From assembly GCF_029893325.1 (NCBI RefSeq), contig NZ_JARXWL010000021.1, positions 1 to 55,329 on the forward strand: a DNA stretch of 55,329 nt, read 5' to 3'. The notes below the pieces were generated by a model that was not told the DNA's origin, ran no database searches, and saw only the letters and a list, made by a program, of their open reading frames with translations. Source of the stretch: Enterococcus sp. PF1-24. Its GTDB lineage: Bacteria > Bacillota > Bacilli > Lactobacillales > Enterococcaceae. Shown in pieces: positions 7,601-17,426 of this stretch. The translations under genes and the position numbers were made by a program. The stretch's first letter is position 1, and each line of letters starts with the position of its first letter.

Positions 7601-8959
7601 TTAATTTTTATTATGATAAATCCTTTTACGGCCATAATCATACTTAAACATCACTAAAGCAATTAAGGCTGTGATACTTTCAGCTAAAACAAAGGCCCAC
7701 CAAACTCCAGTTAAACCGAATATCCGACTTAACAGATAAGCAAAGGAAGTAACGAAAAATAGCTGTCTTAGTAAAGTTAAAATCAATGAAAATACCGGAC
7801 TGGCTGTAGCTTGAAAATAAGAAGAAAAAACAAAACATAGCCCACCAAAGAAAAAGCTTAGACTAATAATTTGAATGACTTCTTTTCCAAGTGTTAAAAT
7901 TTCTGGATCAGAACTAAACATTCCGATAATTTGATTAGGTAATAACCAAAATAAGAGCATTCCTATCACACTAAAAGTGCTAGCAATAATCAAGGTAATC
8001 TTTAAAGTTGCTAATAAACGCGTTTTGTTTTTACCACCATAGTTAAAGCTCATAATCGGTAAAGTACCTTGAACTAAGCCACTAATCGGCATATAAACAA
8101 AGGATTGTAACTTATAATAAATGCCAAAAACCGCAACTGAAAGATCAGAAAAGCCATTTAAGATAATATTGATGCTACTTACCATTACAGAACTAATGGA
8201 AGTCAGTAAAAATGAAGGCAAACTAATTATATAAATCTCTCGAATCATCTGCCAATCCCACTTGATGTTTTTAAAATCAAAAGTAACTGGCAATTTGCGA
8301 GTTTTTAAAGCAATTAAAGCCGCCAACATGGCACAACTTTGCCCAATTACCGTAGCGATTGCTGCCCCACGAACCCCCATTGCCGGCAACCCTAACCAGC
8401 CGAAAATAAAAATCGGGTCCAAAATCACATTGACGATTGCCCCAATCAATTGAAAAAACATCGGTTCAATCATATGTCCGCAAGCTTGAAAAATCTTCTC
8501 GATAGTAATTTGAACGCTTTGCCCTAAAGCGAAAATGATGATAATCACCACATATTGATTACTTAAATCTAAAATTTCCTGATTATTTGAAAAAATTCCT
8601 AAAAAAGCTTGACCAAATAATAATCCTAAAACTACTACCACTAAATAATGGACGACTGATAAAATCACGCCAATTGTAGCTGCTTGGTCAGCGGCAGCTT
8701 GTTCCTTATTCCCCATTTTGCGAGCAATAAAAGCATTTAGACCAGCACCGAAACCAACAGATAATGCTAGAATTAAATTTTGAATCGGAAAAGCTAAAGA
8801 AACAGCCGTTAACGCTTCATTGCTTATTTTAGCAACAAACATTGAATCCACGATATTATACAAGGATTGAATTAACATTGAAAAAATCGGTGGTAATGAC
8901 ATACTTATAATTAAAGGCAGCAGTTTCCCTGTTGCCATTTTATTTTTCTTTACTTCCAT
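7601..8959 (-). CDS. MATE family multidrug/Na+ efflux transporter, 452 aa
   Basis: An integral membrane exporter of the MATE family with about 12 hydrophobic segments and normal length. The N-terminus (MATGKLLPLIISMSLPPIFS, then NIVDSMFVAKI) and the internal repeat starting after residue 230 follow the two-lobe MATE pattern; QSLYNIVDSMF and LSFFFGGLCFVFSSYFQA are typical. Start chosen at ATG 8959, 5 nt after GGAGG on the minus strand; the frame is open 13 codons further upstream but there overlaps the leader ORF and terminator. It is preceded by its own promoter, a short leader ORF and an attenuator-like terminator, so expression is probably induced by a compound that slows translation. Substrate unknown. 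Confidence 0.9.
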   Translation of the reverse strand: MEVKKNKMATGKLLPLIISMSLPPIFSMLIQSLYNIVDSMFVAKISNEALTAVSLAFPIQNLILALSVGFGAGLNAFIARKMGNKEQAAADQAATIGVILSVVHYLVVVVLGLLFGQAFLGIFSNNQEILDLSNQYVVIIIIFALGQSVQITIEKIFQACGHMIEPMFFQLIGAIVNVILDPIFIFGWLGLPAMGVRGAAIATVIGQSCAMLAALIALKTRKLPVTFDFKNIKWDWQMIREIYIISLPSFLLTSISSVMVSSINIILNGFSDLSVAVFGIYYKLQSFVYMPISGLVQGTLPIMSFNYGGKNKTRLLATLKITLIIASTFSVIGMLLFWLLPNQIIGMFSSDPEILTLGKEVIQIISLSFFFGGLCFVFSSYFQATASPVFSLILTLLRQLFFVTSFAYLLSRIFGLTGVWWAFVLAESITALIALVMFKYDYGRKRIYHNKN

Positions 8960-8975
8960 AAAAACCTCCAAATAA

Positions 8976-9047
8976 TCAAAAACCGCAAAAAAAGCCACCT
9001 ATTTCTGTTGTTTTGGTTAACGGCAAACAAGCAAAAATACGTGGCAT
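8976..9047 (-). CDS. leader peptide upstream of MATE exporter, 23 aa
   Basis: An ATG at 9047 opens a 23-codon frame ending in TGA at 8976-8978. The peptide begins MPRIFACLPL, continues with TKTTEIGG and ends in a Phe/Cys/Gly-rich tail. The predicted transcript start lies about 22 nt upstream. The left arm of the attenuator hairpin lies in codons 1-3 and the right arm in the Gly-Gly codons 17-18, so ribosome position decides whether the terminator can form. No strong Shine-Dalgarno is visible; the ATG lies in a small palindrome (9044-9057). I infer a regulatory leader peptide; the product itself probably has no other role. Confidence 0.65.
   Translation of the reverse strand: MPRIFACLPLTKTTEIGGFFCGF
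8987..9045 (-). terminator. attenuator terminator in the MATE leader
   Basis: On the minus strand GCCAC (9041-9045) pairs with GTGGC (8994-8998), followed inwards by TATTT/AAATA (9035-9039 with 9000-9004) and TTGTTT/AAACAA (9025-9030 with 9008-9013). Seven T residues follow (8987-8993). The hairpin sits between promoter and gene and overlaps the leader ORF, the classic layout of transcription attenuation. Confidence 0.75.
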
Positions 9048-9075
9048 AATCTTATGCAATTCAGTTGTATATTCA

Positions 9076-9104
9076 TATTAAATCATTTTTCAGTAAAAAG
9101 TCAA
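9076..9104 (-). promoter_or_regulatory. promoter of the MATE transcript
   Basis: On the minus strand TTGACT (9099-9104), 17-bp spacer, TTAATA (9076-9081; TAATAT with 18 bp is equally possible). Predicted start near 9069, about 110 nt upstream of the MATE start codon. Confidence 0.6.
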
Positions 9105-9144
9105 GAAAGTTTTCAGCCCATTTTCCAAAAATGACTGCACTTAA

Positions 9145-9867
9145 TTAAATGCGCCAATACTTACTGCCATCATTGGTTCTACCTAAAAAGCCATATTCAA
9201 TCAAGTAACGACGAATAGCAGCGAAATCATCACAAACTTTTTGAATTAACTGATTAACCTCTTTTTCGCTATATATTTTTTCATTATCAAAAGAGCTGAC
9301 AATATATTCTAATAAGATGATTTTACTTTTCGCTTTGCGAGGAATGGTAATAACTTGACCGGCTTCATCTAAGAAATTTGCTAAAACTTTTTCCCGTTCT
9401 TGCTCATTAATATCAAAGCGAGAATCATAATTATAAATGGCAATCTCCTCTTTCCGCAATTTTTTATTATTTTTTTCCAACAACTCCATGGCTGCCACAA
9501 AATGTAACGCTTGCTGTTTTTTCTCTTTTAACTTAAAGCGATGATTGCGCACGGTTGAAGGACTAATTTCCAGTTGTTCAGCGATTTCCTGATCTTTTAA
9601 ATCTAAGCTTAGCAATAACATTAAATTCTTTTGGGTTTCCGAAATACCTGTCATTTCAGAGGATAAATTTAAAATTGCCTTTAACACGCCACCGTGTTTT
9701 TTTGCTAAATGGTTTGTGATTGCATACTTAGCATTAAAGAAATGTTCATCTATTTCAAAAATCTCTTCTTTGTTAAAATCAGCCCCACAAAAAAGACAAA
9801 CTAACTGTTCTTCTTTTTCTAAATAACCCGTGGTAATTTTTTCAGTCGTTAATTTTTCTTGTTCCAT
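9145..9867 (-). CDS. zinc-finger/HTH/DUF2087 transcriptional regulator, 240 aa
   Basis: A three-part regulator. Residues ~24-60 contain a Cys-x2-Cys (CLFCG) and a His-x4-His (NHLAKKH) that could bind zinc. Residues ~90-120 are a LuxR-like helix-turn-helix (DQEIAEQLEISPSTVRNHRF). The C-terminus (FLDEAGQVITIPRKAKSKII through EYGFLGRTNDGSKYWR) matches the DUF2087 fold found in many Firmicutes regulators. I start it at ATG 9867 with AGGGG upstream; the longer open frame has no ribosome site. It is monocistronic on the minus strand, between the bgl operon terminator and the MATE promoter. Its target is unknown; the MATE gene is the nearest candidate. Confidence 0.75.
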   Translation of the reverse strand: MEQEKLTTEKITTGYLEKEEQLVCLFCGADFNKEEIFEIDEHFFNAKYAITNHLAKKHGGVLKAILNLSSEMTGISETQKNLMLLLSLDLKDQEIAEQLEISPSTVRNHRFKLKEKKQQALHFVAAMELLEKNNKKLRKEEIAIYNYDSRFDINEQEREKVLANFLDEAGQVITIPRKAKSKIILLEYIVSSFDNEKIYSEKEVNQLIQKVCDDFAAIRRYLIEYGFLGRTNDGSKYWRI

Positions 9868-9975
9868 ATTTCCCCTGCTTTCATGATTTTTACTTTCTAC
9901 AGTCCATAATATCATTTTTCGTAATAACTATCTACAAATAGACAAACATTATCGTGTTTTTGTTTATATCAATCA

Positions 9976-10013
9976 AAAAAAGACTGACTTCACAAATTGT
10001 AGTCAGTCTTTTT
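9976..10013 (-). terminator. terminator at the end of the first bgl operon
   Basis: AGACTGACT (9981-9989) and AGTCAGTCT (10001-10009) form a perfect stem with A-rich and T-rich flanks on both sides, so it works for the minus-strand operon and possibly both ways. Confidence 0.88.
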
Positions 10014-10018
10014 GGAAT

Positions 10019-11503
<1,485 letters not shown>

Positions 11504-11542
11504 TTATATAATTTCAGTTTACGCTAATTTTCTTACTAAATA

Positions 11543-11597
11543 AATAGCCAGCGCTATTATTCAATCGGCATTCACAGATTTTATAATAGAACTGGCT
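11543..11597 (-). other. intercistronic stem-loop between EIIBCA and GH1 genes
   Basis: AATAGCCAG plus CTATTAT (11543-11560) pair with ATAATAG plus CTGGC (11583-11596) around a loop of about 22 nt. On the minus strand it is followed only by a broken T-rich stretch. It may be a partial terminator or a 3' stabiliser that lowers GH1 expression relative to the transporter. Confidence 0.5.
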
Positions 11598-11609
11598 TAT
11601 TTTGTATAT

Positions 11610-13481
11610 TTATTTTACAACAACTAAGAAATCTTCACCGTGAATCACGCTATCTTGAGATAAATCAAGAACATCTAAATAAGAAGCAGTATTTGTAACC
11701 ACGATTGGTGTAACAGTTGAATAACCTTTTTCAGTAATTAAAGCTTGGTCAAATTTAACTAATAAATCACCTTGGTTAATTTTGTCGCCAGTTTTAACTA
11801 AAGCTTCAAAACCTTCACCTTCTAATTCAACAGTATCCATACCGATATGAATTAATAATTCAATACCGTCAGTTGAAGTAATCCCAATAGCATGACCTGT
11901 AGGGAAAATAGTTGTAATTTCACCACTTACTGGCGCATAAACCGCACCTTCAGTTGGTTGAATCGCTAAACCTTTACCCATAGCACCTGAAGCAAAAACT
12001 TCATCTTTTACTTCTGAAAGAGGTAAAACATTACCAGTAACTGGGCTAGCTAAAGTAATCCGTTGACCTGTAGAAGTATCATTTTCAGTTGTTTCTTCAG
12101 TAACAGTTGCTGCTTCAACAGGATCATCAAAACCTAAAACTAAAGTTAAAATGAAAGCAATCACAGCTGCAATAACCATACTAATCACTGAATACATCAT
12201 ACCTGAAGTATCTGATGAACCTGGTTCGATAAAGCCTGGCAAGCTAAATACGCTAGCTAAACCAAATACATAGTTTCTAACACCTTGGAAAGCTACAAAA
12301 GCAGAACCAACAGCCCCACCAATACAAGCTGCAATAAATGGTTTTTTCAATGGTAAAGTAACACCATATACAGCTGGTTCAGTAATCCCAAAAATAGTTG
12401 TTAAACCTGTAGATAATGCCACACCTTTAAGGTTAACATTTTTAGATTTTAAGAAGACAGCTAAAGCTGCGCCACCTTGTGCAAGAACAGCTGGTAATAA
12501 CATTGGTTGCATTGTATCAAAACCAACGCCACTTTCACCTAAGTTCAACATCATGATTGGAATAAGGCCCCAATGCATACCGAACATAACAAAGACTTGC
12601 CAGAAACCACCAATAACCGCACCAGCAATCACTGGACTTAAATTGTAAATTGCGTTATAAGCGTCACCTAACAAATTACCAACAATTGTGCCTAAAGGAC
12701 CAATTACGATAAATGTTAAAGGAATCATAATTACAAAAATTAATAATGGTTCAAAAATAATCTTAATTGCATTTGGAATAACTTTTTTTGCAAAACGTTC
12801 AACATATTTCAAAACGAAAGTTGCTAAAAGAATTGGTAATACTGATGAAGCATAACCACTTTGACCAAAGACAATTGGAATACCAAAGAAGCTTAAATTT
12901 GTACCAGCTAAAGCACTAATGCCTGGATAAACTAAAGCCATTGCGATACAAACAGCATAGTATGGATTGGTATCGAATTTTTTAGCCGCTGTAAATGCTA
13001 AAAGAATTGGTAAGTAATGGAATAAACCATCTGCTACAGCCCAAAAGATGACATAAGCACCTGACTCAGGAGCCATCCAGCCCATAGTAGAAGCTAAAGT
13101 TAGTAAACCTTTTAACACCCCAGCACCAGCCATAGCACCTAAGAATGGTGTAAAAATAGAAGAAATAATATCAATTAATTGATTTAATACATTACCTTTT
13201 GGTTTTGTATCTTCGCTACTGCTAGAACCGCCTAAATTACTGATAGCAGTTAATTCTTTATAGACATCATTAACATGACTACCAATAACTACTTGATATT
13301 GTCCACCACTTTGAACAACTTGAATAACATCGGGATTAGCTTTTAATTTTTCTGTTTCTGCGATGTTTTCATCTTTTAAATTGAAACGTAAACGTGTTGC
13401 ACAGTGAACAACTGAATTTACATTTCCTTCACCACCAACAAGGTCTAAGACCCGTTTGGCAATCTCTTGATTCTTACTCAT
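11610..13481 (-). CDS. bglP: PTS beta-glucoside transporter EIIBCA (first bgl operon)
   Basis: A 623-aa fused permease that imports and phosphorylates beta-glucosides. The order is EIIB (residues 1-~85, phosphorylated Cys27 in VHCATRLRF), EIIC (about 105-460, ten or so hydrophobic segments including GITEPAVYGVTLP, the substrate-site signature), a Thr/Glu-rich linker, and EIIA (about 480-623, active His near 545 in LLIHIGMDTV). All active residues are present. It lies between the antiterminator gene and the 6-phospho-glucosidase gene. Its own RAT/terminator pair at 13603-13687 gives it a second antitermination checkpoint. Confidence 0.94.
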   Translation of the reverse strand: MSKNQEIAKRVLDLVGGEGNVNSVVHCATRLRFNLKDENIAETEKLKANPDVIQVVQSGGQYQVVIGSHVNDVYKELTAISNLGGSSSSEDTKPKGNVLNQLIDIISSIFTPFLGAMAGAGVLKGLLTLASTMGWMAPESGAYVIFWAVADGLFHYLPILLAFTAAKKFDTNPYYAVCIAMALVYPGISALAGTNLSFFGIPIVFGQSGYASSVLPILLATFVLKYVERFAKKVIPNAIKIIFEPLLIFVIMIPLTFIVIGPLGTIVGNLLGDAYNAIYNLSPVIAGAVIGGFWQVFVMFGMHWGLIPIMMLNLGESGVGFDTMQPMLLPAVLAQGGAALAVFLKSKNVNLKGVALSTGLTTIFGITEPAVYGVTLPLKKPFIAACIGGAVGSAFVAFQGVRNYVFGLASVFSLPGFIEPGSSDTSGMMYSVISMVIAAVIAFILTLVLGFDDPVEAATVTEETTENDTSTGQRITLASPVTGNVLPLSEVKDEVFASGAMGKGLAIQPTEGAVYAPVSGEITTIFPTGHAIGITSTDGIELLIHIGMDTVELEGEGFEALVKTGDKINQGDLLVKFDQALITEKGYSTVTPIVVTNTASYLDVLDLSQDSVIHGEDFLVVVK

Positions 13482-13602
13482 ATGTTTTCCTCTTTCTCTA
13501 AAAAATTTTTTGCTGTCAATAAGCTATTTTCAGCATAAGTAAAAGTTTTTAAATAGTTTCTATTTATTTAAAAACTTTATTCTCTTGCCAAAAAATAAAA
13601 CT

Positions 13603-13665
13603 AAAAAACCCAAACTGAAAAAAGCTTGTCTACGAGTGACAATCCTTATTTTCAATCTGGGTTTT
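13603..13665 (-). terminator. RAT-controlled terminator before the first EIIBCA gene
   Basis: On the minus strand AAAACCCAG...TTGAAAA (13649-13665) pairs with TTTTCAGTTTGGGTTTTTT (13603-13620). The stem overlaps the 3' side of the RAT at 13660-13687, so antiterminator and terminator are mutually exclusive. Confidence 0.85.
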
Positions 13666-13687
13666 GCCTGCCTAACAGTAACAATCC
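13660..13687 (-). promoter_or_regulatory. ribonucleic antiterminator (RAT) 2
   Basis: On the minus strand it starts GGATTGTTACTG and ends CAGGCAAAACC, the consensus for BglG/LicT-type RNA binding. It is identical over 28 nt to the RAT before bglG in the same operon (14668-14695). Confidence 0.9.
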
Positions 13688-13700
13688 GCTATGATTTTAA

Positions 13701-14543
13701 TTATTGCTCATCTTTTGCGATGATTCGTTGAATATGAATCGTTAAATAAGTTTGCTCTGCTTCATCAATACTTTTATCATATTTACCTAATAAAAATTGA
13801 TTAATTCTTTGTACTGCTTGAAAAGCTTTCGGGTATTTCCCTGGAATCAGTTCATAAAGAAATTCATCTTTCTCGTTATAAACTTCATCTTTTAAATAAC
13901 GCTGTGCAAAAAACTGAATATGGGTTACCATTCGCTGATAAGCTAAAGAATTTTCATCAAAGACAATTCCGAAATAGCGACTAATAATCGTTAAAATATC
14001 GCCAACCATCTCAGTAGCGTTCATCGTAACATCCATACTACCATTCGCTTGTGTCGCATTAACAATATGAAAAGCGATGAACCCAGCTTCATTGTCAGTC
14101 AGCTGAATCTCAAAACTTTCATTTAACAATGCGATTCCTTGTAAAGCGACTTCATATTCTTTAGGATAAAATTTACGAGTTTCGTATTTTAAAGGATTGG
14201 TTAACTCAATTCCTTCTTTTGCTCGCAAAATTGCATGGTGAATATGGTCGGTTAAAGTTAAATAAATGTTAGTAGATAATTCGGTCTCTAATTTTTCTTC
14301 AGCTAAATCAACAATTTTTTTAACCAATTCAACTTCTTCAGGGGGTAAATCAGAAAATAACTCTTGAAATTGGCTTGAAAATGAGGAATCTTTTAAAATA
14401 AACTCTTTTTGAATAAATGCTGGATTAATTTCCTCACCAATTTTTTTCTGAAAAGCTAGTCCCCTGCCCATACAGACAACTTCTTCACCTGCAGGATTGG
14501 TTGTCATTACAACATTGTTATTCAAAATTTTTTCAATAATCAT
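13701..14543 (-). CDS. bglG: BglG/LicT family transcription antiterminator (first bgl operon)
   Basis: A 280-aa RNA-binding antiterminator. Residues 1-~58 form the CAT domain (MIIEKILNNNVVMTTN, then GRGLAFQKKIGE). Two PRDs follow, with histidines in LTDHIHHAILR and FIAFHIVNA (PRD1) and in VTHIQFFAQR and LTIHIQRI (PRD2), the sites phosphorylated by EIIB and HPr. The start at ATG 14543 follows AGAGAGG; the frame stays open for 59 codons upstream through the leader terminator and RAT, which is non-coding. The protein is expected to bind the two identical RATs of its own operon when beta-glucosides are present. Confidence 0.94.
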   Translation of the reverse strand: MIIEKILNNNVVMTTNPAGEEVVCMGRGLAFQKKIGEEINPAFIQKEFILKDSSFSSQFQELFSDLPPEEVELVKKIVDLAEEKLETELSTNIYLTLTDHIHHAILRAKEGIELTNPLKYETRKFYPKEYEVALQGIALLNESFEIQLTDNEAGFIAFHIVNATQANGSMDVTMNATEMVGDILTIISRYFGIVFDENSLAYQRMVTHIQFFAQRYLKDEVYNEKDEFLYELIPGKYPKAFQAVQRINQFLLGKYDKSIDEAEQTYLTIHIQRIIAKDEQ

Positions 14544-14614
14544 AATGAACCTCTCTTTACTAGAAAAGCGAAAATTGCTTAATTGAAACCTCTTGTCAGA
14601 CCTCAGGACAAAAT

Positions 14615-14674
14615 AAAAAAACCTAGAATCCACCCTTGCTCTGCTAGTCGCAGCTATGGCTGATTCTGGTTTTG
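14615..14674 (-). terminator. RAT-controlled leader terminator of the first bgl operon
   Basis: On the minus strand AAAACCAGAATC (14662-14673) pairs with GATTCTAGGTTTT (14618-14630), ending in a T-run. The 5' arm overlaps the RAT at 14668-14695. Confidence 0.87.
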
Positions 14675-14695
14675 CCTGCCTAACAGTAACAATCC
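14668..14695 (-). promoter_or_regulatory. ribonucleic antiterminator (RAT) 1
   Basis: On the minus strand, GGATTGTTACTG...CAGGCAAAACC, a close match to the known RAT consensus. It starts about 9 nt after the predicted transcript start, in the leader of bglG. Confidence 0.92.
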
Positions 14696-14710
14696 ATTTA
14701 ATCCTCTTAC

Positions 14711-14739
14711 AGCATAACATTTTTCAAAAAAAATAACAA
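14711..14739 (-). promoter_or_regulatory. promoter of the first bgl operon
   Basis: On the minus strand TTGTTA (14734-14739), 17-bp spacer rich in T, then TATGCT (14711-14716). Predicted start near 14704, just before the RAT. Confidence 0.7.
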
Positions 14740-14819
14740 GACTTTAGGTTGAAATTTGGCTAACTTAATTTTGAAAAGTAATTTTTTTAAGTTGTTTGAG
14801 TTTGGTAAATATAAATGAA

Positions 14820-14862
14820 AACGAACAGAGAAATGTAGCAACTAAGCTTTTCTCTGTTCGTT
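14820..14862 (-). terminator. terminator of the dgo-type operon
   Basis: AACGAACAGAGAA (14820-14832) and TTCTCTGTTCGTT (14850-14862) form a perfect 13-bp stem, followed on the minus strand by a short T-rich tail. It lies 30 bases beyond the dehydratase stop. Confidence 0.8.
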
Positions 14863-14893
14863 AGGATAGTTTTCTTCATCGCAAATTAAATAT

Positions 14894-16039
14894 TTACCAT
14901 TCTGCAATAGTTCCATCATAATTTTTCCAAGAAGGGTTGGTCCAAATTAGACCTTCTTGAGCAATTTCTTCAATCATTTCTTCATTCATCTCCAATCCTA
15001 AACCTGGTTTAGTTGGAATATCTACATAACCATCTTTATATTGAAAAATTTCTTTATTATGGACAAAATCTAATAGATCGAATCCTTTATTGTAGTGAAT
15101 ACCTAGACTTTGTTCTTGAATAAAGACGTTTGGTGTGCAGACATCTACTTGTAAAGTTGCAGCAAGTGCAATCGGTCCATACGGTGCATGCGGTGCAACT
15201 GCCACATCATATGCTTCAGCCATAGCAGCAATTTTTCTAGTTTCTAAAATTCCACCACATAAAGCTACATCAGGCTGAATAATATCTACAACACCTTGTT
15301 GAAATAATTTTTTAAATTCCCATCTTGTATATAATCTTTCACCTGTAGCAATAGGTATTGAAGCATGTTGGGCAACTTCTTTGAAACTCTCTTCATTTTC
15401 TGGAAGAACAACCTCTTCCAAGAACATAGGTTGGTAAGGTTCCAAAGCCTTTGCCAAAACTTTAGCCATTGGTTTATGAACACGACCATGAAAATCAACA
15501 CCTATTTGCATTTTATGTCCAAAATGTTCACGAATTGAAGCAACCCGATCAACAACATCTTGTACTTTGTCATAAGAATCAATATAGTGAAGTTCTTCAG
15601 TAGCATTCATTTTTACTGCAGTAAATCCTCTGTCATATCTATCTTGTGCTTCTTTAACAACATCTGCAGGTCGGTCACCACCAATCCAAGAATAAACTTT
15701 AATGCGGTCTCTAGCTGCACCACCTAATAATTCATAAACAGGAACGCCTAAAGCTTTTCCCTTAATATCCCAAAGTGCCATTTCTATTCCAGATACTATC
15801 GTTCCATTAATTGGACCGCCTCTGAAAAATGACCGATGTAATTCTTGAAAAATCCGTTCAATTTCAAATGGATTTCTTCCAATAATTCTATTCCCCATTT
15901 CGTAAGCACCTGTAACAACTGTATCTGTTTTAGTTCCAGAAATCATTTCGCCCCAGCCCTCAATGCCAGTATCTGTCGAAATTTTAATAAAAATCCAACG
16001 CGGTTTTATTTTATAAACTTTAATTTTTTCAATCTTCAT
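14894..16039 (-). CDS. dgoD: D-galactonate dehydratase-like enolase-superfamily enzyme
   Basis: A 381-aa cytoplasmic dehydratase of the enolase superfamily that converts an aldonate into a 2-keto-3-deoxy acid. It aligns along its length with the E. coli DgoD pattern: RWIFIKI near the start, FFRGGP, YSWIGGDRPADV, FHGRVHKPMAKVL, APHAPYGPIALAA, EQSLGIHYNKG and a final Asn-Tyr-Asp...AEW. The metal ligands D182, E208 and E234 and the catalytic H184, H284 and E309 are in place. I start at the second ATG (16039), 8 nt after AAGGA; the first ATG overlaps that site. It is the last gene of an operon with an aldolase and a Gat-type PTS, so its substrate may be a phosphorylated aldonate rather than free galactonate. 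Confidence 0.85.
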   Translation of the reverse strand: MKIEKIKVYKIKPRWIFIKISTDTGIEGWGEMISGTKTDTVVTGAYEMGNRIIGRNPFEIERIFQELHRSFFRGGPINGTIVSGIEMALWDIKGKALGVPVYELLGGAARDRIKVYSWIGGDRPADVVKEAQDRYDRGFTAVKMNATEELHYIDSYDKVQDVVDRVASIREHFGHKMQIGVDFHGRVHKPMAKVLAKALEPYQPMFLEEVVLPENEESFKEVAQHASIPIATGERLYTRWEFKKLFQQGVVDIIQPDVALCGGILETRKIAAMAEAYDVAVAPHAPYGPIALAATLQVDVCTPNVFIQEQSLGIHYNKGFDLLDFVHNKEIFQYKDGYVDIPTKPGLGLEMNEEMIEEIAQEGLIWTNPSWKNYDGTIAEW

Positions 16040-16065
16040 TTTTTTCATCCTTATAGTTAATTTTT

Positions 16066-17415
16066 TTAGTCCATAGCATGATTAACATTTTTTACTTTTT
16101 CAAAGAAATACCAAGCACCAGAAAATCCAATGAGTAATAAGGGAATACCAATCATTGGTTGATAAGTAAATGCTAAAAATACTAAGTAACTTTGAATCAT
16201 CGCTGTTGATGCAAAAGATGAAATTAACATTGCGCCTGATCCTAAGTCTATGCCGACAGATTTAGCAATTTCAGTTAAAACAGGTGCTGTTGCCGAACCA
16301 CACCATAATAATGAAGCAGTAACAACTAATCCAATCATAATATTTTTTAACAAATTACCACGTGTTAATGCAACGACCATTGCAACTCTAAAAGGTACAA
16401 CAGCTAAATCTGCAAATGGTAAAACACGGTTTCCTGGTAAAATAAGCGCCATTGCAATTGTTAATGGAATAATAATTAATGCTGTAGTAATTACATCTTG
16501 ATTTCCTACAATGACAGCAGCGTCTAAGCCAATAAATAGTTTTCGACCTTTAAATTTCTTTTGTGACCATTCTTGAGCGGCATCTGAAATAGGCATTAAT
16601 CCCTCCATGAATAAAGAAGTCATTTTGGGAATGAGCACTAATACAGCTGACATGCTAACTCCTAATTGCAGAATAGCAGTAATATCATAACCAGCTAAAA
16701 CACCAATTACAATTCCGATAACCAAGCCCATAATCATTGAGTCCCCAAAGAATCCAAGATATTTTTGAGCATCTTTAATTGTGAAAGTTGATTTTCTAAT
16801 AAACGGAATTCGATCTAGTAACCAATTCATCGGCCAGGCAATCACTAACGATGATAGTGCTGAAACTGTAGGTAAAGAAACCCCAGGGATACCAAAAAAA
16901 TCTTCAACTAATGGCTGTGACCAATCAGACATTTTAAAAGTGATAATAGCCATTGCAATTGAAGAGCCAATTCCAAGTGCAATATTTTTTGTTACAAAAT
17001 AAACCATCACACCAACAATTGCCATATGGTGATAATTCCAAATATCCACATCTAAAGTATGTGTTTTTTTCAAAATCAGCAAGATGATATTAACAATTAA
17101 GATTGCAAAAATTAACAATGCAATGATTGGTGATGCCCATGTTACAGCAGCTATTGAACCCCAACCGACATCTAACGCATCTAATTGAACACCTGTCCTT
17201 TCTACCATCGATTTTGCAGCAGGACCAACATTTGTTGTCATAAAATCTAAAATTAACTTAATTCCCGCGAATCCAATACCTAAAGTTAAACCTGATTTGA
17301 AAGCTTTTGTAATTTTTAAGCCAAAAATCAGTCCTATAATGGTAATAATTACCGGAAGCATAACTGTAGCTCCGGCTCCGATAAAGAAGTTAAAAACATC
17401 CATTACAATATTCAT
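16066..17415 (-). CDS. PTS EIIC component, galactitol (Gat) family
   Basis: A 449-aa membrane permease of the PTS Gat family with about ten hydrophobic segments. Recognisable Gat-type features are the N-terminal FFIGAGATVMLPVIITIIGL, the GVQLDALDVGWGSIAAVTWA loop, and GLDAAVIVGNQDVITTALII in the second half. It has no fused EIIB or EIIA; these are the two genes immediately upstream. The gap to EIIB is 11 bases and that to the dehydratase gene 26, with good ribosome sites for each. In this context it probably carries an acidic sugar such as galactonate, by inference from the downstream enzymes only. Confidence 0.88.
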   Translation of the reverse strand: MNIVMDVFNFFIGAGATVMLPVIITIIGLIFGLKITKAFKSGLTLGIGFAGIKLILDFMTTNVGPAAKSMVERTGVQLDALDVGWGSIAAVTWASPIIALLIFAILIVNIILLILKKTHTLDVDIWNYHHMAIVGVMVYFVTKNIALGIGSSIAMAIITFKMSDWSQPLVEDFFGIPGVSLPTVSALSSLVIAWPMNWLLDRIPFIRKSTFTIKDAQKYLGFFGDSMIMGLVIGIVIGVLAGYDITAILQLGVSMSAVLVLIPKMTSLFMEGLMPISDAAQEWSQKKFKGRKLFIGLDAAVIVGNQDVITTALIIIPLTIAMALILPGNRVLPFADLAVVPFRVAMVVALTRGNLLKNIMIGLVVTASLLWCGSATAPVLTEIAKSVGIDLGSGAMLISSFASTAMIQSYLVFLAFTYQPMIGIPLLLIGFSGAWYFFEKVKNVNHAMD

Positions 17416-17426
17416 TATTGTCTCCC

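Noticed and set aside
8960-8998. Longer MATE protein start (13 extra codons)
   Set aside because: It overlaps the attenuator and leader ORF, has no ribosome site, while GGAGG stands directly before the ATG at 8959.
8959-9069. Classic riboswitch (purine, preQ1, guanidine, yybP) in the MATE leader
   Set aside because: None of the conserved cores I know is visible, and the leader is fully explained by an ORF plus terminator.
14544-14720. N-terminal extension of the first BglG protein by 59 codons
   Set aside because: The extension runs through the RAT and its terminator and gives an N-terminus unlike any CAT domain; the ATG at 14543 has a good ribosome site and gives the standard start.
14816-14829. 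cre site TGAAAACGAACAGA near the first bgl promoter
   Set aside because: Only the left half matches, and it is part of the perfect stem of the dgo-type operon terminator.
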